The notes under the pieces: model-generated | Told to the model about the DNA's origin: nothing | What the model saw: only the letters and a program-made list of their open reading frames with translations | Database searches by the model: none | Shown here: positions 60,161 through 64,000 of the stretch, in pieces | How positions within the stretch are numbered: position 1 is the stretch's first letter | Layout of the letters: every line of letters starts with the position of its first letter | Source: Hyphomicrobiales bacterium | GTDB taxonomy: Bacteria > Pseudomonadota > Alphaproteobacteria > Rhizobiales > Beijerinckiaceae | Direction: 5' to 3' | Length of the DNA: 64,000 nucleotides | Assembly: GCA_900466745.1 (NCBI GenBank) | Contig: UBNE01000028.1 | Coordinates: forward strand, 210,849 to 274,848 | Position numbers and translations under genes: made by a program

Positions 60161-60557
60161 CGCGCCACTCTCCGCCAAGGCGGTTTCGTGTTCAAGCGCG
60201 GCGCGAGGCGTGCGCGCGCCGCATCCGCGAGGGCCGGGCTCAGGCAAGGGCGGCCTTCGCCGGCAGGAGCGCGCGCTCGGAGCGCAGGGCGAGGGCTCCC
60301 TAGGAGGCGAAGCGGGTGTCGGTCATGGTCGTGTTTCCGGGGGAGTAGGAAGATCTCGCCGCCGAAGGTCGGTCTGCATTCGTTGCAATTAAAATTGTAA
60401 TTTTAGTCATATGACATTGCGTTGAAGCAATGCGTTTGCCCTGGCGCCCGGAGCGAACACTGACGATCTTTCGGCCAACGGCGACGCCGCTGCTCCCCGG
60501 AACGCTCCGGTCTGGCGGCGCCCGCCAAAGCACTCTTCGAAACGGAGGATCGTCATC
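60161..60557. other. Regulatory region between lysR and mhqO
   Basis: About 400 bases. Near 60300-60326 there is an eight-codon frame on the minus strand with no clear ribosome site. The AT-rich stretch 60380-60415 carries two palindromes listed separately. No gene is supported. Confidence 0.5.
60390..60415. promoter_or_regulatory. Two adjacent palindromes, probable operators
   Basis: TAAAATTGTAATTTTA (60390-60405) is a perfect palindrome with a two-base centre, and GTCATATGAC (60406-60415) follows directly. They are far more AT-rich than their surroundings. A -10-like TAAAAT reads towards lysR; a -35-like TTGCAA (60383-60388) reads towards mhqO. Confidence 0.55.
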
Positions 60558-61490
60558 ATGCAGATCAATGGACTCCACCACGTCACCGCCATCTCCGGCC
60601 CGGCCCGCCGCAATCTCGACTTCTACGGCCGCGTGCTCGGCCTGCGCCTGGTCAAGAAGACCGTCAATTTCGACGATCCCGGCACCTATCATCTCTATTA
60701 CGGCGATGCCGACGCGGCGCCGGGCTCGATCCTGACCTTCTTCCCCTGGGACCAGGCGGCCCCCGGCCGTCTCGGCATCGGCGAGACGCAGGAGACCGTC
60801 TTCCGGGTGCCGGAAGGCGCAATCGGCTTCTGGACGCATCGCTTCGTCGAGCTCGGCGTGCCGCATGAGGCGCCGGCGAAGCGCTTCGGCGAGTCCGTCC
60901 TGAGCTTCCGCGATCCCGACGGGATGCGGCTGGCTCTGGTCGGCCTGCCCGGCGTCGAGTCCGAGCCCTGCTGGACCGAAGGCGGGATCGCGGTCGAGAA
61001 CGCGATCCGTGGCTTCCACAGCGTCAGCCTGCTTCTGGCCGACGCCGCGCCCACGGCGGCGATCCTGACGGACATCTTCGGCTTCGCCGAGACCGCCCGC
61101 GAGGGTTCGCTGATCCGCTATGCGGTCGCGGGCACGAAGGTCGGCGGCGTGATCGACCTGCGGGTCGCCGGCGGCTTCCTGCCGGCCCGGCAGGGCGCGG
61201 GCTCGGTGCACCACATCGCCTTCCGGGCCGCCGATGACGCGGCGCAGGAGGAGATGGTGCGTCGCCTGGTCGAGAACCATCGCATCCGGACCACGGAGCA
61301 GCGCGACCGGAACTACTTCCGTTCGGTCTATTTCCGCGAGCCCGGCCATGTCCTGTTCGAGATCGCGACCGATGTCCCCGGCTTCGCCGTCGACGAGCCT
61401 GCCGCCGAGCTGGGCCGCGCGCTCAAGCTGCCCGCCGGGCTGGAAGCGCACCGCGCCCAGATCGAGGCCGTCCTGCCCGCGCTCGACTGA
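60558..61490 (+). CDS. Ring-cleaving dioxygenase, MhqO/glyoxalase family
   Basis: This 310-residue protein has two vicinal-oxygen-chelate halves: INGLHHVTAISGPARRNLDF with the first metal His, and GSVHHIAFRAADDAAQEEM, plus EPGHVLFEIATDVPG with a metal Glu. It matches the MhqO family, which cleaves hydroquinone-type rings in quinone stress of Bacillus. GGAGG lies upstream. It is followed by the MhqD-like hydrolase, the same pair as the mhqOD genes. Confidence 0.88.
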   Translation: MQINGLHHVTAISGPARRNLDFYGRVLGLRLVKKTVNFDDPGTYHLYYGDADAAPGSILTFFPWDQAAPGRLGIGETQETVFRVPEGAIGFWTHRFVELGVPHEAPAKRFGESVLSFRDPDGMRLALVGLPGVESEPCWTEGGIAVENAIRGFHSVSLLLADAAPTAAILTDIFGFAETAREGSLIRYAVAGTKVGGVIDLRVAGGFLPARQGAGSVHHIAFRAADDAAQEEMVRRLVENHRIRTTEQRDRNYFRSVYFREPGHVLFEIATDVPGFAVDEPAAELGRALKLPAGLEAHRAQIEAVLPALD

Positions 61491-61565
61491 GCGGACGCGA
61501 CCCCGCCGCCCTGCCGCCATCCATGGAGCAGGGCGGTCCCTCCGCTTCCCGAAGGGAGAGAACCC

Positions 61566-62189
61566 ATGACCGAGACCAAGGCCGATACCGGCTTCATTCA
61601 TGTCTTCGAGTCGGGCGGCGATCCGGCTCGCAAGCCGCTTCTGCTGCTGCACGGCACCGGAGGCGACGAGCGCGACCTGCTTGCGCTCGGCCGTTCCGTC
61701 GCGCCGGGGGCGAGCCTGCTCTCGCCGCGCGGCAAGGTGCTGGAAGGCGCAGCGCCGCGCTTCTTCCGCCGCCTGGCCGAAGGCGTGTTCGACGAGGCCG
61801 ACCTCCGCCGCCGCACCCATGAGCTCGCCGATTTCATCGTGGACGCCCGGTCGCGCTACGGCCTGCCGGCGCCGATCGCGGTCGGCTTCTCCAATGGCGC
61901 CAACGTCGCGGCGAGCCTTCTGCTGCTGCGCCCCGAGGCGCTGGCTGGGGCGGCGCTGCTGCGCGCGATGCCGCCGTTCCGCGATCCGCCTTCCGCCGAT
62001 CTCTCGGGCAAGCCCGTGCTGCTGCTTTCGGGCCTGCTCGATCCGATCGTCCCGGCGGCGGACTCGGAAAGGCTGGCGGCGCTGCTCGCCTCGGAGGGCG
62101 CGGCGGTGGAGCATCGCAGCCTGCCTGCCGGCCACGGCCTTTCCCAGGCCGATCTCAGCCTGCTGACCGGCTGGCTGAGCCGGGTCTGA
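61566..62189 (+). CDS. Alpha/beta hydrolase, MhqD/phospholipase-carboxylesterase family
   Basis: This 207-residue hydrolase has LLLHGTGGDERDLLALG near the start, the nucleophile in VGFSNGANVA (near 101), Asp in SGLLDPIVPAAD and His in LPAGHGLS near the C-terminus. It resembles MhqD, induced with MhqO by quinones and azo compounds. It is 75 bases after mhqO and in the same operon. Confidence 0.9.
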   Translation: MTETKADTGFIHVFESGGDPARKPLLLLHGTGGDERDLLALGRSVAPGASLLSPRGKVLEGAAPRFFRRLAEGVFDEADLRRRTHELADFIVDARSRYGLPAPIAVGFSNGANVAASLLLLRPEALAGAALLRAMPPFRDPPSADLSGKPVLLLSGLLDPIVPAADSERLAALLASEGAAVEHRSLPAGHGLSQADLSLLTGWLSRV

Positions 62190-62529
62190 GGCGGGTTCAT
62201 CCCGGGCGGCCCCTGGCCGCCCGTCGCATGTTGCATTCGGCCGGAAGGCGGCAAGGGACGCGGCAGCGGGCGGGAAACCAGCCCGCTTCGGGCCGGTTCC
62301 TTGCGGGGACAGGGGAGGCGAGGGGCGCGGCCGCCGGCGTCCGGAGCTCGATCCTCGGCCGGAAAATGCGTTGCCGGACCGAAATCCACAACCGGGATGA
62401 GCGAAGCAGGGTTAAATCGCCCGGCGCGGGCGGCGTTCGGTCGTGTCGGCGGCGGAATCAGAAACTAATCCTTCCGCCGTATCGAAGCGGATTGCATCCG
62501 GGGCAGTGCGCCACTATAAGCCGTTGCGT
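62190..62529. other. Intergenic region before tRNA-Pro
   Basis: About 340 GC-rich bases with no supported gene; the tRNA promoter is at its right end. Confidence 0.5.
62492..62520 (+). promoter_or_regulatory. Sigma-70-type promoter of tRNA-Pro
   Basis: TTGCAT (62492-62497) and TATAAG (62515-62520) are 17 bp apart, and the tRNA begins ten bases after the -10. Confidence 0.7.
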
Positions 62530-62607
62530 CGGAGCGTAGCGCAGCCCGGTTAGCGCACTTGTCTGGGGGACAAGGGGTCGGAGGTTCGAATCCTCTCGCT
62601 CCGACCA
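62530..62607 (+). tRNA. tRNA-Pro (GGG anticodon)
   Basis: A 78-base cloverleaf is present: acceptor CGGAGCG / CGCTCCG, D arm with GCGC / GCGC, anticodon stem CTTGT / ACAAG around loop CTGGGGG, variable loop, T arm GGAGG-TTCGAAT-CCTCT, and encoded CCA. The anticodon is GGG, reading CCC and CCU. It has its own promoter. No integrated element uses it as an attachment site. Confidence 0.95.
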
Positions 62608-62795
62608 TCTCTTCAATCAGAACAGCGAATTGAGCATCGCAGGGCCACGGGCCCCAAGGGTGGTTTCCGGCGTGTCCGCCGGAGATCGGCGGCGCGGATT
62701 CCCGGCATGGAGGCGGGCTTTCTTCCGTCCAGGCGGGACCTCATGCTCTGCGATCGCATTTGGGAAAAGGTTCTCCGGCCCCTAACATCGTCCGG

Positions 62796-62828
62796 CATGA
62801 ACGCTTTCCGACGGCGGCGTTCATGAAC
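62796..62828. promoter_or_regulatory. Inverted repeat CATGAACGC...GCGTTCATG upstream of the repeat-protein gene
   Basis: A 9-bp perfect inverted repeat with a 12-base spacer lies 55-85 bases before the gene. Its right half reads CGTTCATGAAC, identical to the core of the palindrome at 12494-12507. Confidence 0.45.
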
Positions 62829-62878
62829 CATTGAGCTTTCACCGTGTTGATTGGTCAGACGAACCTAAGGAGTTTCGC

Positions 62879-63193
62879 ATGCGATTTCTTGTCCTGTCCG
62901 CCGCCATTGCCCTGGGCGCCGCTTTCGGCACCCCCGCCCTGGCATCCGAAGCCCTGCCGCAGGATCTGGCCCAGCGCCTGGACAAGGCGCCGATCGCGTT
63001 CACGATGACCGCAGCGAAACAGCGCCGGCTCATGATGATGCAGGGCGCCCGGCCGCATGGCTATGGCCGCCCCGGCTACGTTCGTCCCGGCTATGGCCCG
63101 CGCCCGGGTTACGGCCCGCGTCCCGGTTATGGTCCGCGCCCCGGCTACGGCCCGCGTCCGCGTCACGGCTACGGTCCGCGCCCGCGCTGGTGA
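62879..63193 (+). CDS. Secreted PGYGPR-repeat protein
   Basis: This 104-residue protein has a signal peptide (MRFLVLSAAIALGAAFGTPALA, cut near 22). A short helical part with Met-rich LMMMQGARP is followed by about 40 residues of PGYGPR repeats (64-104). At DNA level the repeat is an 18-bp unit. AAGGAG lies six bases before the ATG. Pro/Gly/Tyr/Arg-rich exported proteins of this size are common in Rhizobiales and poorly understood; binding to cell wall or surface polymers is a guess. Confidence 0.8.
   Translation: MRFLVLSAAIALGAAFGTPALASEALPQDLAQRLDKAPIAFTMTAAKQRRLMMMQGARPHGYGRPGYVRPGYGPRPGYGPRPGYGPRPGYGPRPRHGYGPRPRW
63068..63190 (+). repeat. 18-bp tandem repeat coding for PGYGPR
   Basis: About five to six imperfect copies of an 18-bp unit (CCCGGCTACGGCCCGCGT type) lie end to end within the gene. 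Synonymous changes such as GGT/GGC and TAT/TAC show selection on the protein rather than on the DNA. Confidence 0.75.
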
Positions 63194-63224
63194 TGATCCG
63201 GCGGTGACCCGGAAGGCCGAACAC

Positions 63225-63262
63225 GAAAAAGCCCCCGCCGGACGCCCGGCGGGGGCTTTTTC
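63225..63262. terminator. Strong bidirectional terminator
   Basis: GCCCCCGCCG / CGGCGGGGGC pair, extended by GAAAAA / TTTTTC to a 16-bp stem. It ends the repeat-protein gene and can also serve the facing minus-strand gene. Confidence 0.88.
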
Positions 63263-63271
63263 ATCGGAGTG

Positions 63272-63463
63272 TCATCGGGGCAGCCGCGCATCGTCGCCGG
63301 AGCAGAGGCGAATGAGCTTCGCGTTGCGGATACCGCAGCCGCAGACCCGGTCCGCGCGCAGCGGACAAGCGCCCCAGCGCCTGTCCCCGAGCCTGCGATC
63401 CGCTAACCAGCCGACGAGGCCGGCCGCCACCATTCCCATGCAAACCGCGATTTCCGTGACCAT
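63272..63463 (-). CDS. Small membrane protein of unknown function
   Basis: A 63-residue frame starts MVTEIAVCMGMVAAGLVGWL at an ATG with AGGG upstream. One hydrophobic segment is followed by a basic part with the Cys-containing VCGCG. No family is recognised. It faces the terminator at 63225-63262. Coding is likely but not certain. Confidence 0.5.
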   Translation of the reverse strand: MVTEIAVCMGMVAAGLVGWLADRRLGDRRWGACPLRADRVCGCGIRNAKLIRLCSGDDARLPR

Positions 63464-63633
63464 CTCAAACCCTGCTGATTCGAGGGCTTGGTAAGGGCGC
63501 TTCGCGCGCGCCTCATTGAGCTGGCGCAAATGCTTGCGCGCGAGGCCATGCCTGCGCGCGTCCGGCCGGCGACAGCGGCCGTCTCGCCGGTTCCTCGGAG
63601 GGCCTCCCGGAGCGCAAACGCCGGCCGCCGGAG

Positions 63634-63897
63634 CTATTTGAGCTGGCTGTCCTTGCTGCCGCGCCGGTTATAGGCGCTGGCGGCGGCGGGACGGTCCAGG
63701 GCCGTCTGGCAGGCGATGCAGGTGCGGGCGCCAGGCATGGCGCGGCGCCGCGCCTCCGGAATCTCCTCTCCGCATTCCTGGCAGTGAATCTCGCCCGGCC
63801 CCGTCGGCAGGCGCGAGCGGGCGAGGCGCACCGCATCGCTGATGGAATCGTCGATCTGGTCCTGAACGGCTCCGTCCGGAGCCCACCCGCTGGCCAT
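63634..63897 (-). CDS. DksA/TraR family C4 zinc-finger protein
   Basis: This 87-residue protein has the C-terminal zinc finger CQECGEEIPEARRRAM...TCIACQ of the DksA/TraR family. It lacks the long N-terminal coiled coil of DksA, so it resembles short TraR-like proteins that bind RNA polymerase's secondary channel. GGTGGAGG precedes the ATG. Its targets are unknown. Confidence 0.88.
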   Translation of the reverse strand: MASGWAPDGAVQDQIDDSISDAVRLARSRLPTGPGEIHCQECGEEIPEARRRAMPGARTCIACQTALDRPAAASAYNRRGSKDSQLK

Positions 63898-63978
63898 GGC
63901 TGCACCTCCACCCGGAAGATGGGGCTTGTCGCGCCGGAATCCAGGCCGCTCCCCGCCGCGCCGCGACGGCCCGCGGCC

Positions 63979-64000
63979 CTAATAGGCGTTCTCGTTCTTG
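63979..64000 (-). CDS. Possible 3' end of a minus-strand gene leaving the window
   Basis: Read on the minus strand the last bases give KNENAY followed by TAG. The stretch is too short to identify or to prove coding. Confidence 0.25.

Noticed and set aside
60300..60326. Eight-codon frame (MTDTRFAS) between lysR and mhqO
   Set aside because: It could be a leader peptide, but there is no good ribosome site and no attenuator-like structure after it.
62530..62607. tRNA-Pro as an attachment site for an integrated element
   Set aside because: No integrase gene and no repeated 3' tRNA segment are seen nearby.
63068..63190. CRISPR-like array
   Set aside because: The 18-bp repeats are contiguous, lie in frame in a gene and have no spacers.

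Overview
The window is a chromosomal segment of a GC-rich alphaproteobacterium, most probably a member of the Hyphomicrobiales (Rhizobiales) close to Bosea or a related family. This rests on the gene families: the ldtR-ldtP pair, DUF6163, DUF2336, the aspartate/glutamate leucyltransferase Bpt, one bifunctional Rsh, the block slt / dapA-smpB-NYN / pdxJ-acpS / lepB-rnc-era / rpoZ-rsh / recO, GC-rich third codon positions, and dispersed GAGCATC...GATGCTC repeats of a type common in this order. It is nearly all housekeeping sequence. I see no prophage, insertion sequence, CRISPR array or rRNA operon. The accessory parts are small cassettes and repeats placed between conserved blocks.

Layout. 1-4.8 kb: the end of a tandem helix-hairpin-helix protein, an alpha/beta hydrolase, and a tightly packed M20 amidohydrolase-MFS-MarR operon with a clear MarR-type operator inside its promoter. 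5-12.4 kb: slt and dapA-paiB-smpB, separated by an inserted stress-type cassette (a 24-residue membrane peptide plus a 289-residue membrane protein behind an EcfG-type promoter, and a DUF982 gene), then a NYN-domain nuclease. 12.7-17.7 kb: era, rnc, lepB, acpS and pdxJ on the minus strand, interrupted by aqpZ on the plus strand. 17.9-25.9 kb: a HerA-like ATPase, rpoZ, rsh, recO and parC. 26-36.6 kb: mixed metabolism and envelope genes (outer-membrane protein, DUF2336, RraA-like, bpt, methyltransferase, RDD protein, threonine dehydratase, an unusual LivH-type permease, hemB, a hydroxyisobutyryl-CoA hydrolase-like protein, DUF6163). 37-39 kb: ldtR and ldtP. 39.4-41.6 kb: a 42-residue acidic peptide and an MFS/MerR divergent pair with a 19-bp-spacer promoter. 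41.7-49.8 kb: glyA-nrdR-ribD-ribE, ribH-nusB-thiL, an MFS gene and allE. 50-58.5 kb: hppA, a DMT exporter, bamE, a cytochrome bc1 chaperone-DUF177 pair, plsX-fabH, and ihfA-merR. 58.5-64 kb: a guanidine-II riboswitch with sugE, a LysR regulator divergent from an mhqO-mhqD quinone-detoxification pair, tRNA-Pro(GGG), a secreted PGYGPR-repeat protein and a DksA/TraR zinc-finger protein.

How the genes work together. Several neighbours form clear functional units: riboflavin synthesis (ribD, ribE, ribH); fatty-acid and phospholipid initiation (plsX, fabH); RNA processing and ribosome maturation (rnc, era, smpB); the stringent response (rpoZ, rsh); cell-wall remodelling (slt, ldtR-ldtP); and outer-membrane assembly (bamE). 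Many gene pairs overlap by 1-11 bases, which suggests translational coupling.

Most notable for follow-up are the guanidine-II riboswitch, the EcfG-type promoter on the small-peptide cassette, the MarR- and MerR-type operators built into promoter spacers, the lipoprotein-permease fusion, the 42-residue peptide, and dispersed repeats whose first bases supply the stop codon of the preceding gene. I do not see a large undescribed multi-gene system.
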